A stretch of 54,817 nucleotides of DNA, taken from NCBI RefSeq assembly GCF_005876835.1, contig NZ_PPSW01000031.1, positions 1-54,817 of the forward strand. The letters run 5' to 3'. The notes beneath the pieces are model-generated. The model searched no databases. It was given only the letters and a program-made list of their open reading frames with translations, and was not told the origin of the DNA. Source of the stretch: Pseudoalteromonas phenolica. GTDB lineage: Bacteria > Pseudomonadota > Gammaproteobacteria > Enterobacterales > Alteromonadaceae. Shown piece by piece: positions 27,254 to 36,829 of this stretch; positions within the stretch are counted from its first letter, which is position 1; every line of letters begins with the position of its first letter. The translations under genes were made by a program, and so were the position numbers.

Positions 27254-27281
27254 TGTTTGATATTTTAGATGGGGTTTTATC

Positions 27282-29618
27282 TTGGCACAAGCTGTATACG
27301 AAGGCTTTATACTATCACGCCAGCAATTTAATCAGCAGGGGAAGTTGTGTCTTTGTTATTGGCTTATGACATCGCAAGGTCCAGCCAAGGTAATTATACC
27401 CGATCAGCAATCTGTTTTTTTTATTCGCCATTCAGATGTAGCGCAAGCTAGAAGCCTTATCAAAGAGCAAGGGTTGCAATGTGACATAAAACCACTTTCA
27501 TTAAAGCACTTCGACGGTGAGCCCGTTGCAGCCTGTTACTTTTCTTCTAATCAGCATCTATTTCAAGTCAAGCAACGCTTTTCTCTGCATATGCGTTTGT
27601 ATGAGGATGATATTCGTCATTGCGACCGTTATTTAATGGAACGATTCATAAAAGGCGGTGTTTGGGTAAGTGGAAAAGTGAAGCAACGTAATGGTTATAT
27701 CGAGATCACGGATGCAAAGTTAAAAGAAAACCCAGACTACAAGCCAAATCTTTCTATGCTGTCACTTGATATTGAGTGTGATGGACAAGGGGTACTTTTT
27801 TCGGTTGGCCTTGTCAGCGAGCACTATAAAAGTGTCATCATGATTGGGGCACCTCAGCAAACAGAGCAAAGTATTATTTGGGTAGAGGACGAAATTGAAC
27901 TGCTGCAAGTATTAATGCAGCAAGTGAAGGCCATAGATCCTGATGTGATTATTGGTTGGAATGTCATTGAGTTTGATTTTGTGGTTTTAGCTGAGCGGGC
28001 TGAAGCACTGGGTATGGAACTTTGTTTAGGGCGTGATAACGCCTCTATAGATATTTATAAAGGCAACTATGTTCGAGTTTTGATTTCAGGCCGAGTGGTT
28101 ATTGATGGTATTGATACCATGAAAAATGCCACGTATCACTTTCCGAGTTTTAGCTTAGCTAATGTGGCGAGTGAAATCTTAGGTGAGCAAAAGCTTATCC
28201 AACAAGATAACCGCTTGTCTGAAATTATCAGACAATTTAATGAAGATAAACTCGCTTTAGCAGCTTACAACCTTCAAGACTGCATGCTTGTTATGTCGAT
28301 ATTTAAAAAACTAAACTTGTTAGAATTTGCCATTGTCCGAACGCAAATGACAGGTTTGGAGCTCGAAAAAATGGGCGGCTCAGTGGCTGCTTTCATTAAT
28401 TTATACTTACCTTTATTACATCGAAGTGGCTATATCGCGCCAAATTTAGCCGAGCATGGTGTGTCTTTTGAGAGCCCTGGCGGTTATGTCATGGAGTCAA
28501 AACCCGGCCTTTATAAAAATGTACTCGTACTTGATTTTAAAAGCCTATATCCATCCATCATTCGGACTTTTTTTATAGATCCCCTTGGACTTATTAAAGG
28601 TTTAGAAAACCAAGAGAATGCATTAGAAGGCTTCAACGGCGGGTATTTTTCTACATCAGCACATCATTTGCCTCAATTGGTCGAGCAATTGTCAGAGAAA
28701 CGACAAAACGCCAAAGAGCAGGGCGATGCCATGTTATCGCAAGCTATCAAAATTATAATGAATAGTTTATACGGTGTATTAGGCTCAAAAGGGTGTCGTT
28801 TTTATGACCCTAGGCTTTCTAGCTCCATTACCCTTCGCGGTCATAAAATTATGCTAACAACGCGTAAATATCTCGAAAGTTGGGGATATGAAGTTATCTA
28901 CGGGGATACAGATTCAACTTTTGTTGCCTTACCAGAAGAGTTAACTGGTGAACAAAGTCACGAAATAGGCAAAGTGCTACAAAGAAAAATCAACCAAACT
29001 TGGTCTTTAGAATGCGAAGAACGTTTTGGCATTCAAAGTCATTTAGAAATTGAATTCGAAACGCATTACAGCCCATTTTTTATGCCGACTATCCGTGGGC
29101 AAGAAACCGGCTCAAAAAAACGTTATGTGGGCAGAGTAGAAAAGGATGGTCAATCTGAGCTGGTATTCAAAGGTATGGAGACAGTCAGAAGTGATTGGAC
29201 TGACATAGCAAAATTATTCCAAAAGGAGTTAGTTGAAACGTTATTCTCAGAAGGAGATCTAGAATCTGTCGCGCAAAAATATATTGAACAGATCCTTAGT
29301 GGCGAAAATGACCACTTACTCATCTACAAAAAACGCTTAGGTAAGCCACTTGAGCAGTATGTTAAGAATATCCCACCCCATGTCAGAGCCGCGAAAACGC
29401 TACCAAAATCTGCTGGCATTACCTTTTGTAAAGGTACGATTATTAACTACTATATTTCTAAATCAGGCCCTACAGCAGTATTGAGTAATCAAGATCTTCA
29501 GCAAGTTGATTACGAGCATTACATTCAAAAGCAAATCATGCCCATTCTTAACATGTTTCAAGTTCACTTTAACGCGTTCAATTTCACGAGCAAGCAACAT
29601 ACCCTTTTTGACAATTAA
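27282..29618 (+). CDS. polB: DNA polymerase II (family B)
   Basis: PolB is the SOS-inducible family B polymerase with 3'-5' proofreading, used in repair and fork restart. The 778 residues match E. coli (783). The exonuclease I motif SLDIECDG has Asp163 and Glu165. Polymerase motif A is DFKSLYPSIIRTF from Asp418, motif B KIIMNSLYGVLGS, and motif C YGDTDSTF with Asp542 and Asp544. GSKKRYVGR and LGKPLEQYVKNIPPHVRAA are conserved later. The start is TTG at 27282, giving AQAVYEGFILSR, close to the E. coli N-terminus AQAGFILTR. A weak start fits low basal expression. The probable LexA site is 29 bases upstream. Confidence 0.97.
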   Translation: MAQAVYEGFILSRQQFNQQGKLCLCYWLMTSQGPAKVIIPDQQSVFFIRHSDVAQARSLIKEQGLQCDIKPLSLKHFDGEPVAACYFSSNQHLFQVKQRFSLHMRLYEDDIRHCDRYLMERFIKGGVWVSGKVKQRNGYIEITDAKLKENPDYKPNLSMLSLDIECDGQGVLFSVGLVSEHYKSVIMIGAPQQTEQSIIWVEDEIELLQVLMQQVKAIDPDVIIGWNVIEFDFVVLAERAEALGMELCLGRDNASIDIYKGNYVRVLISGRVVIDGIDTMKNATYHFPSFSLANVASEILGEQKLIQQDNRLSEIIRQFNEDKLALAAYNLQDCMLVMSIFKKLNLLEFAIVRTQMTGLELEKMGGSVAAFINLYLPLLHRSGYIAPNLAEHGVSFESPGGYVMESKPGLYKNVLVLDFKSLYPSIIRTFFIDPLGLIKGLENQENALEGFNGGYFSTSAHHLPQLVEQLSEKRQNAKEQGDAMLSQAIKIIMNSLYGVLGSKGCRFYDPRLSSSITLRGHKIMLTTRKYLESWGYEVIYGDTDSTFVALPEELTGEQSHEIGKVLQRKINQTWSLECEERFGIQSHLEIEFETHYSPFFMPTIRGQETGSKKRYVGRVEKDGQSELVFKGMETVRSDWTDIAKLFQKELVETLFSEGDLESVAQKYIEQILSGENDHLLIYKKRLGKPLEQYVKNIPPHVRAAKTLPKSAGITFCKGTIINYYISKSGPTAVLSNQDLQQVDYEHYIQKQIMPILNMFQVHFNAFNFTSKQHTLFDN

Positions 29619-29624
29619 CGAATT

Positions 29625-29644
29625 ATTAAAAATATCTTTTTAAT
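29625..29644 (+). terminator. Weak hairpin after polB
   Basis: ATTAAAAA (29625-29632) pairs with TTTTTAAT (29637-29644) seven bases after the polB stop. The stem is all A-T and no clear T-run follows, so termination here would be inefficient. Confidence 0.3.
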
Positions 29645-29929
29645 GTATTTTGATGTAAATCAATTGTACCTATTATTTACCTTTTTGCACTCAAGTTCCT
29701 GTCGTTTGTTCTGTTTTTGGCAACTAAAAGTGTTTTTATGGTCTAATTATTTAAAAAAGGTACAGTTATGTGTATTTAGTGTTGCAAATTGGTCATATTT
29801 TTAATTGACATGAATAATCTCTGTTGTTTAGTATGCAACTAGTTTATTGCATATGTTGCAATTACCTATAAGAGGGATAACCCTCACAAAACTATAAAAG
29901 CTACTAACAAGTGGTCCCAGGGAGATAAC
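29645..29929 (+). other. Non-coding upstream region of the first TonB receptor
   Basis: About 285 AT-rich bases with no credible gene. It contains the weak promoter-like pair at 29805-29834, a short GGGATAACCC repeat near 29877-29887, and the ribosome site CAGGGAGA before 29930. The latter is nearly the same as that in front of the second receptor gene. Confidence 0.5.
29805..29834 (+). promoter_or_regulatory. Possible promoter of the first receptor gene
   Basis: TTGACA (29805-29810) is followed after 18 bases by TAGTAT (29829-29834), four of six bases of a -10 box. The start codon is about 95 bases downstream, leaving a leader. The match is moderate. Confidence 0.35.
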
Positions 29930-30022
29930 ATGTTAAATAATAAAGTTTCAAAAGCAGTTCGCTTAGCGATCGCTTTTGGCGCAGCTTCTACAGCTGCATT
30001 TTCAGCGAATACTTTTGCTGCA
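29930..30022 (+). repeat. Signal-peptide repeat, copy 1
   Basis: The first 31 codons of this receptor gene encode exactly the same residues as the second receptor (33887-33979), with eight base differences, all silent. Confidence 0.9.
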
Positions 30023-32578
30023 GACGAAGACGGTGCAGAAAAAGTTGAGCGTATCGAAGTAACTGGTTCTCGTATCAAGCGTACGGATCTTGAAGGTGCA
30101 AGCCCAGTAGAAGTAATTACTACTGCACAGTTTGAAGAACAAGGTCGTATTTCTGTTGCTGATGCACTTCGTAGCGTTACTTCAAACAGCTTTGGTTCTT
30201 TCGTACCAAGTTCAGGTTCTTCTGCACAGTCTCAATCTACAGTAAGCCTTTTAGGTGCTGGTAGTGACCGTACCCTAGTACTAGTTGACGGTAAGCGTGT
30301 TGCTGGTTCTCCATCACTTGGCGGTTCATCAGCAAACTTAAGCTCTATTCCAATGGCAGCTGTTGAGCGTATTGAAATCTTAAAAGACGGTGCTTCTGCT
30401 ATCTATGGTTCAGATGCAATCGCTGGTGTAATCAACATCATTCTTAAGAAAGATTTTGAAGGTGCATCATTCGACGTTCAATTTGGTCGTCCTTCAAATG
30501 AAGGTGCTGATACAAAGCAAATGTCACTTTCATTCGGTGTTAGCTCAGACAAAGGCAACATCACATTCGTATATGACCACCAAGAGCAAGGCGCTATTTT
30601 CGACAAAGATCGCGAATACACAGCGGCTTCTTGGGAAGATACAAATGGTGACGGCCTAGTTTCAATCTATGATGAAACAGTAGGTGTAAGTTACTACGGT
30701 GCAACTATTCTTGGCCCTGATGGTTTTGTTGCTTCAGCTAAGTGTGATGATTTAGCTGCAAACGTACCAGGTTTCGTTGGTAAACTTGACCAAGGTTCAC
30801 TATTAGGTGGTGTTGGCGGCGGTGAAGTGTGTGGTTTCGCATATGCTAACGTTTCTGCAAACATGGCTTCTACAAACAAAGATTCAATCATGGTTAGCTC
30901 TAACTATGAAATCACAGATGAAATCGAGCTATATGCTCGTGCGATGTTAAGCCGTAATGATTCTTTCGGTCGTTATGCGCCGCCAGCTGCCAAGTGGAAC
31001 AACATGGCAGCAGGTAATGAGCACAACCCTTATAACGAAGAAGTAACAGGCTACTTCCGTTGGTATGGTATCGGTAACCGTGATGGTTTAGTAACTGACT
31101 ATCAACAAGATTACATGATTGGTCTTAAAGGCATCGCTGGCGATTCAATCGAGTGGGAATTCGCTTATCACAAAGCTAAGTTAGACTACCGTTCAGTTGG
31201 TCGTTACTACTTAAGTTACTCAGGTCTTGCTTACAATGAAAAGTATGGTATTGATCTAGGTTCTGAAGAAGGCATCAATAACCTTCGCTCTACCACTTAC
31301 ACTGAAAACCAAAACGAAATGGATCACTACTTCTTCGGTATTGGTTTCGCAGCAGGTGAACTTGCTGGTGGCGAGATTCAGCACTACTTTGGTGGTGAGT
31401 ACTTTGACCAATCATTTGACTCTCAGTACGACGCACAATCTGAAGCAGGTCTAATTGGTGGTTCAGCAGGTAACTCTTCAATGGGTGAACGTGATACGAC
31501 TGCTTTCTTCTATGAAATCGCAATGCCGTTCACTGACAATTTAATTGTAAGTGCTGCTATCCGTCGCGATGATTACAGCGACTTCGGTACAGTATCTAAC
31601 CCAAGCGTAAAAGTAGAATATCGTCCAACAGATGAGATTTTACTACGTGCATCATATTCTGAAGGTTTCCGCGCGCCATCTCTTGATGAGCTACTAGCTG
31701 CAACATCATTCAGTGCAACAAGTGCAACTGACTATGTAGCTTGTGAAGCTCAAGGCATTGCGGCTTCTGACTGTAAATCTCGTCAGTTCGATAACCTTAT
31801 TCAAAGTAACGACCAGTTAGGTCCAGAAGAGTCTGAGTACATCAATGCTGGTATCGTATATTCAGGTATCGAGAACTTTGCTGTTAAACTAGACTACTTC
31901 TCACTAGAAGTTAGTAACGTAATTTCTTCTATCACAGTTCAATCACTTATCAACGCTGAAGTAGGTGGTCAACTTGACGACCTAATGGCGAAGTACCCAG
32001 GTGTTAAGCTTGAACGTGATGCGAGCGGTGCAGTACTTGGTGATGTTGTAACTCGTTCTGAGAACGGCGCATTCATGTCAAGAAAAGGTCTAGACTTGAA
32101 CCTAGAGTACAAGTTCGAAACTGGCTTCGGTGATTTCTCAGTAAGCAATACAACTACTTACTTACTTGAGTCAGCTGGCGACGTATACTTCTCAGGTCCG
32201 TCACAAGACTTTATCGGTATGCCAGGTACACCTGATTGGCGTTCACAGTTCAATGTAAACTACTCGTTAGACAACCTATCAGTAGCTTGGACAACAGATA
32301 TTATTTCTTCAGTATATGAAGACCAGTATCTAGACCTTGGTGATGGTAAGCCTGAAAACTTCCGTTACAAAGGTGAGAATCATGATCCAACGTACGTAAC
32401 ACATAACATTAATGTTAAATATTTCACTGAGTCATACGGTACATTCACATTAGGTGCACGTAACTTGTTTGATAAAGGCGTTGTAAAAGATGACGAAGGT
32501 TTCTGGAACGACGACACTCTATACTACGCTGGTCATATCGGCCGTGAAGTATTTGCAGGTTACAGCATCAGCTTCTAA
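29930..32578 (+). CDS. TonB-dependent outer-membrane receptor
   Basis: An outer-membrane active transporter driven by TonB-ExbBD. The 882 residues have a signal peptide ending near residue 31 (SANTFAA), a TonB-interacting segment near VERIEVTGSRIKR, a plug domain to about residue 170 (RTLVLVDGKRVAG, ERIEILKDGASAIYGSDAIAGVINII), then a 22-strand-type barrel ending in a terminal Phe (GYSISF), a hallmark of outer-membrane insertion. The substrate cannot be read from sequence: siderophores, oligosaccharides or peptides are all possible. It is a single unit with a strong terminator, followed by a methyltransferase gene and a second receptor sharing its signal peptide. Confidence 0.92.
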   Translation: MLNNKVSKAVRLAIAFGAASTAAFSANTFAADEDGAEKVERIEVTGSRIKRTDLEGASPVEVITTAQFEEQGRISVADALRSVTSNSFGSFVPSSGSSAQSQSTVSLLGAGSDRTLVLVDGKRVAGSPSLGGSSANLSSIPMAAVERIEILKDGASAIYGSDAIAGVINIILKKDFEGASFDVQFGRPSNEGADTKQMSLSFGVSSDKGNITFVYDHQEQGAIFDKDREYTAASWEDTNGDGLVSIYDETVGVSYYGATILGPDGFVASAKCDDLAANVPGFVGKLDQGSLLGGVGGGEVCGFAYANVSANMASTNKDSIMVSSNYEITDEIELYARAMLSRNDSFGRYAPPAAKWNNMAAGNEHNPYNEEVTGYFRWYGIGNRDGLVTDYQQDYMIGLKGIAGDSIEWEFAYHKAKLDYRSVGRYYLSYSGLAYNEKYGIDLGSEEGINNLRSTTYTENQNEMDHYFFGIGFAAGELAGGEIQHYFGGEYFDQSFDSQYDAQSEAGLIGGSAGNSSMGERDTTAFFYEIAMPFTDNLIVSAAIRRDDYSDFGTVSNPSVKVEYRPTDEILLRASYSEGFRAPSLDELLAATSFSATSATDYVACEAQGIAASDCKSRQFDNLIQSNDQLGPEESEYINAGIVYSGIENFAVKLDYFSLEVSNVISSITVQSLINAEVGGQLDDLMAKYPGVKLERDASGAVLGDVVTRSENGAFMSRKGLDLNLEYKFETGFGDFSVSNTTTYLLESAGDVYFSGPSQDFIGMPGTPDWRSQFNVNYSLDNLSVAWTTDIISSVYEDQYLDLGDGKPENFRYKGENHDPTYVTHNINVKYFTESYGTFTLGARNLFDKGVVKDDEGFWNDDTLYYAGHIGREVFAGYSISF

Positions 32579-32604
32579 TATTAACTTATTAGTATAAATA
32601 TAAG

Positions 32605-32627
32605 CCCCTCAATTGAGGGGTTTTTTT
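32605..32627 (+). terminator. Terminator of the first receptor gene
   Basis: CCCCTCAA (32605-32612) and TTGAGGGG (32613-32620) form a perfect palindrome followed by seven T. It separates the receptor gene from the methyltransferase gene, which starts 27 bases later. Confidence 0.85.
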
Positions 32628-32653
32628 ATTTTAACTTCTAGAGGGGAAACAAT

Positions 32654-33538
32654 ATGAGTGAGCACTGGTCGGAATATTGGGAACAAGGATATATAACTTC
32701 ATTTGGTGATGCTTTTAAAATGAATTATCAAGGTGAGATAAAAGCCTTATGGCAGAACTTTTCTAGAACTTTAGATAAACATTCAAAAGTGCTAGATATT
32801 GGTACTGGCAATGGTGCGGTAATAGAATTAATACAATCTGTCTCTCAACATGAGTGTGTAGGGATAGATCAGGCAACAATAAATGACAAAGTAACAAAGC
32901 TTATAAATGGAAATTTTATTTCTAATATTCCAGCTGAAAAAATGCCTTTTACAGATGCTGAATTCGATGCGGTTATATCTCAGTTTGCTCTTGAATATTC
33001 AGATGTCGATTTAAGTTTAAGTGAAATACATAGAGTATTAAAATCAAAAGGTAAATTACACCTTGTATGTCATCATAAAAGTTCAATAATAGTTGAGCCC
33101 AACAGGAAGATCCTTGAAGCGGGTTTAGCGGTTAAAGAGAATGTGCTTACAGATTTAAAAGCGCTAGTGAACGAACTAATTAATAATAAATCTAGCAATT
33201 TATATAAAGAAAAAATAGAGCAGTTTATATCTTCATTTCAGTCATTAGAAAAAGTCAGTCTTGAAGCAACAAATCTTCCGGCGTTTTACCAATTTATAAC
33301 TGAAAATAAAAGCGTTGACTTTGAACAAGCATATAAACTATTCGAATCAGAGCTTGAGTTATTATTGTTAAGGTTGAATGAACTTAAACAGGCAGCAGAA
33401 AATACCGAAAAATTGTTGCATAAAATTAGAAATACTCAATTTTACTCTGAGGTAGTGGTTAGAGAGCTAAGAGACACATCTAATGGCTTAATCGCGGTTG
33501 TTATTTCTGCAGAGAAGTGTTCAGGGATCCGAAATTGA
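32654..33538 (+). CDS. SAM-dependent class I methyltransferase
   Basis: A 294-residue cytoplasmic methyltransferase of the Rossmann class I (type 11-like) group. Motif I is VLDIGTGNGAV at 46-56. Then come VGIDQATI (acidic residue for the ribose), FTDAEFDAVISQFALEYSD and LSEIHRVLKSKGKLHLVCH (motif post-III). The last third (about 220-260) is a Leu/Glu-rich probable coiled coil, ELELLLLRLNELKQAAE. The substrate is unknown. Codon use is visibly more AT-rich than in the flanking receptor genes, suggesting separate ancestry or weak expression. GAGGGG precedes the start. A terminator separates it from the first receptor, so it may rely on read-through or its own promoter. Confidence 0.85.
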   Translation: MSEHWSEYWEQGYITSFGDAFKMNYQGEIKALWQNFSRTLDKHSKVLDIGTGNGAVIELIQSVSQHECVGIDQATINDKVTKLINGNFISNIPAEKMPFTDAEFDAVISQFALEYSDVDLSLSEIHRVLKSKGKLHLVCHHKSSIIVEPNRKILEAGLAVKENVLTDLKALVNELINNKSSNLYKEKIEQFISSFQSLEKVSLEATNLPAFYQFITENKSVDFEQAYKLFESELELLLLRLNELKQAAENTEKLLHKIRNTQFYSEVVVRELRDTSNGLIAVVISAEKCSGIRN

Positions 33539-33886
33539 ACTTATTAAGCTTAGACCAACTAAAGTATTTGGTAATTACTGATTAGGAAATGCGTATTATT
33601 TAAATGCTCTAATTTTTTACTTCGTTAATCAGAATTTATTTACGATCGCTGTTCGTTCACTTTTCTCTAGACCCATCAAGTATTTATTTTTCGTTAACCT
33701 AGGTTGTTCACAAACACTATTGTTGAAGAAAGTGTAAATTTTTATCTCCAATTGGTTGACCTTTTGTTGTTCCTGCTATTAGTATGTTGCCGGAGTATTG
33801 CATTAGGTACATTTGTTAAGTTTGCAGTAGTTCAATAAAAACATTAAAAAAACAAAATCTTACGAAGTGAGATCAGGGAGAAATAA
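33539..33886 (+). other. Non-coding gap before the second receptor
   Basis: About 350 AT-rich bases with no credible gene. CAGGGAGAAATAAATG before the second receptor resembles CAGGGAGATAACATG before the first, so the ribosome site and signal-peptide region form a shared module. Further upstream I see no strong similarity between the two regions. Confidence 0.5.
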
Positions 33887-33979
33887 ATGTTAAACAATAA
33901 AGTTTCAAAAGCAGTTCGCTTAGCGATTGCTTTTGGTGCGGCTTCAACAGCTGCGTTTTCAGCAAATACTTTTGCTGCT
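33887..33979 (+). repeat. Signal-peptide repeat, copy 2
   Basis: The first 31 codons encode the same amino acids as those at 29930-30022, with eight silent differences. Beyond residue 31 the two proteins diverge. Confidence 0.9.
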
Positions 33980-36778
33980 GAAGAGACAGAAGCAAAAGAA
34001 GAAAAAGTAGAGCGCATCCAGGTTACTGGTTCTCGTATCAAACGTTATTCTGAAGTAGCGCCTACTCCAGTGACAGTTTTCTCAGGTGCAGACCTAAGCG
34101 ATGCAGGTATTACAAACGTTGGTGATCTTTTAGATTCAACACCATCTGCTGATATCGGTACTTCTTTAACTACTGGCCAAGGTATTTTCGGTGCTGGTAT
34201 TCGTACAACTAACCTACGTGGCTTAGGTACTGGTCGTACTCTAGTCCTAGTAAATGGTAAGCGTTTTGTATCATCAAGTGTTACAAGCTCTGCAGTTGAC
34301 CTTAACATGATCCCAACTGCGGTAATCAAGCGTGTAGAAATTACTCATGGTGGTGCTTCAGCTGTATACGGTTCTGATGCAATGGCTGGTGTTGTTAACA
34401 TCATCCTTGAAGACTCTTATGACGGTTTCAGCATTGATGCTCTAACTTCAAGACCGCAACAAGACAATGGTGAAGAAGACGTATTCTCACTAACGTTTGG
34501 TAGCGAGAATGAAGATAACAGCTTCATTTTTAATGCAACATATTCAAACATTGGTCAATTAGATGGTCGTGACAGAGACTTTATCCGTGACACGATTGTT
34601 ACTATGCGTAACCCTGAGAATACAGGTGAAGAAGATGGTATTCCTCAGTTCGTTTTAGCACCGCAAGAATTCCAAGGTTTACCTCAAGTATTAGGCGCTT
34701 ACGACCGTAAGGGCATGGTAACTCTTGGTGGTCAAAGTTACACGTTTGGTCCTAATGGTGAATTGGCCACTGCAAATACAGGTATCGGTCCTCGTCCAGC
34801 TCCAAATGCACAAAACCGTTTTTTCGGTGAAGATGCTGACGGTTATAAATTCCTAGATCATACATACATTGCAGTGCCTCTTGAGCGTCTAAATACGTTC
34901 ACGGCAATTAACAAAGATATTAATGACGATCATAGTGTTAGCTTTGAAATGGCTTATGGTAAAACGTCATCTGTATCTGATTCAAGCCCAGTATTCCTTG
35001 CAAAGCCTATTCGTGTTGATAACCCTTTCTGGGGTCAAGATGCAAGAGATATCTTCAATGAGCAAGGTGCAAATCCAGACGACGTAGCTTGGATCACTAA
35101 GTTAGGTGTAGGTGGCGGTAAGCGTCAATTCTACAATGATCAAGCGTACTTCAGCGGTACTCTATCTGTGAAAGGCGTTATCATGGATGAGTATGACTAC
35201 GAAGTTTATTACAACTACGGTAGAAATACAGAAGACGCGCATTGGGGCGGTGAGCTTTTAGAAGCACACTTAGATAACGCGCTTGATGCAACACTTCTTG
35301 ACGGCTCTATTGTTTGTGCAGACAGAAATGATGCTGGCGAAGTTGTTGGTGCTATTGCAGGTTGTGCTCCGTTAAACTTACTTGGCCAAAATGCAGCATC
35401 AGAAGAAGCATTAAACTATGTAAATACTGATGGTACACAGCACAGTGTTAAAAGCCAGAAAGTTCTAGGTGCGTCTATCTCAGGTGCTGCTTTTGAACTA
35501 CCAGCAGGTGCAATTTCGTTTGCTTTAAGCGGTGAATACCGTGAAGAGCGTGGTGAAAGAACGCCAGGTGCAGCAATGCAGAACAACTTACTTTTCAACA
35601 ACTTTGTTCGTGCATGGGACGGTGAGTTTGACGTAACTGAGCTTGGTTTAGAAGTATCTATCCCACTATTGGCTGATACTTTCTTAGCTGAAGAACTATC
35701 ACTAGATATTGCATACCGTGCGATGGATTACTCTACAGTAGGTCGTAACAGTGCATACAAAGTTGGTTTTGCGTGGCAGCCAATTGACGATATCCGTGTT
35801 AGAGCTACACGTTCGAAATCAGTTCGTGCGCCAGAGCTAGACGATTTGTTTAACACAGGTACACAGTCATTTGCATCTTACCGTGATCCATGTGATGCAG
35901 TACAAATTGAAGCCGCTGAAGATCAATTTAAAGCAGCAATTCGTGCTAACTGTGCGGCGGATGGAATTCCAGTTGCAGATGAGTGGAGACCAAGTCAGGC
36001 ATGGCGTGAAGTTACACCACAAAGTGTAAATGGTGGTAACCCGAACCTTCAGGAAGAGACTTCAGAAGATACATTATTCGGTATCGTATATACTCCGACT
36101 GATAACCTTGGCGTAATTGTTGACTACTGGAATTATAAGATTGAAGATGCACTAACTTTTGTTGGCGCTCAAACAATCGTTAACAACTGTTACCGCTCTT
36201 CTAACTTTGCAACAAACGAGTATTGTCAGTTATTTGACCGTCGTGCAAACTTAGACATCATCGAAGTTAAAGCTGCTTCAGCTAACCTAGCATACATCGA
36301 GATGAAGGGTGTTGACATTGAAGCTAACTACAAGCTTGATACGTCTTTCGGTGAGTTCAAGTTCCGCGCTATCGCAAACTACCTTGCTGAGAACGAGCGT
36401 ATTGACGATGTGAACGATGAACAATACTCGTTCAACCCTACAGTGGGTGAAGAGCGTTACCCTCGTTGGAAAGCGACTTTAAGCATCGGTTATACACTTG
36501 ATGACTTATATGTTGGTCTATTCACTAAGTACCGTCACTCAACTGTTCGTGACCGTGTTTGGACAATTGAAAACAACAACTACAACGATATCCGCTCTCA
36601 TACTGAGTTTGATCTAAATGCTCGCTACAATATTTCTGAGCAATTAACAGTGAGAGCAGGCATCAATAACCTATTTGACGTAACACCACCTCGTGTACCA
36701 GGTGTATATGATTCAGATAACGGTTACTATGATATGTACGGACGTACATTCACAGCAGGTGTTAACTTTAAGTTCTAA
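33887..36778 (+). CDS. TonB-dependent outer-membrane receptor, second copy
   Basis: An outer-membrane transporter of 963 residues with the same architecture as the first receptor: identical 31-residue signal peptide, VERIQVTGSRIKRYS, plug domain with RTLVLVNGKRFVSS and GGASAVYGSDAMAGVVNII, and a barrel ending in NFKF with terminal Phe. A late barrel segment, ARYNISEQLTVRAGINNLFDV, is a common receptor motif. The body has little similarity to the first receptor beyond family motifs, so the substrates probably differ. Possible disulfide pairs (VCADRNDAG, GCAPL and later Cys) lie in extracellular loops. A bidirectional terminator follows and separates it from hrpB. Confidence 0.92.
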   Translation: MLNNKVSKAVRLAIAFGAASTAAFSANTFAAEETEAKEEKVERIQVTGSRIKRYSEVAPTPVTVFSGADLSDAGITNVGDLLDSTPSADIGTSLTTGQGIFGAGIRTTNLRGLGTGRTLVLVNGKRFVSSSVTSSAVDLNMIPTAVIKRVEITHGGASAVYGSDAMAGVVNIILEDSYDGFSIDALTSRPQQDNGEEDVFSLTFGSENEDNSFIFNATYSNIGQLDGRDRDFIRDTIVTMRNPENTGEEDGIPQFVLAPQEFQGLPQVLGAYDRKGMVTLGGQSYTFGPNGELATANTGIGPRPAPNAQNRFFGEDADGYKFLDHTYIAVPLERLNTFTAINKDINDDHSVSFEMAYGKTSSVSDSSPVFLAKPIRVDNPFWGQDARDIFNEQGANPDDVAWITKLGVGGGKRQFYNDQAYFSGTLSVKGVIMDEYDYEVYYNYGRNTEDAHWGGELLEAHLDNALDATLLDGSIVCADRNDAGEVVGAIAGCAPLNLLGQNAASEEALNYVNTDGTQHSVKSQKVLGASISGAAFELPAGAISFALSGEYREERGERTPGAAMQNNLLFNNFVRAWDGEFDVTELGLEVSIPLLADTFLAEELSLDIAYRAMDYSTVGRNSAYKVGFAWQPIDDIRVRATRSKSVRAPELDDLFNTGTQSFASYRDPCDAVQIEAAEDQFKAAIRANCAADGIPVADEWRPSQAWREVTPQSVNGGNPNLQEETSEDTLFGIVYTPTDNLGVIVDYWNYKIEDALTFVGAQTIVNNCYRSSNFATNEYCQLFDRRANLDIIEVKAASANLAYIEMKGVDIEANYKLDTSFGEFKFRAIANYLAENERIDDVNDEQYSFNPTVGEERYPRWKATLSIGYTLDDLYVGLFTKYRHSTVRDRVWTIENNNYNDIRSHTEFDLNARYNISEQLTVRAGINNLFDVTPPRVPGVYDSDNGYYDMYGRTFTAGVNFKF

Positions 36779-36800
36779 TTTAAGTTAGCCTGTTAAATTT

Positions 36801-36829
36801 AAAAACCCTCGACATTTTCGAGGGTTTTT
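36801..36829. terminator. Bidirectional terminator, second receptor and hrpB
   Basis: AAAAACCCTCGA (36801-36812) and TCGAGGGTTTTT (36818-36829) form a 12-bp stem with a 5-base loop, giving U-runs on both strands. It lies in the 51-base gap between two convergent genes. Confidence 0.9.
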
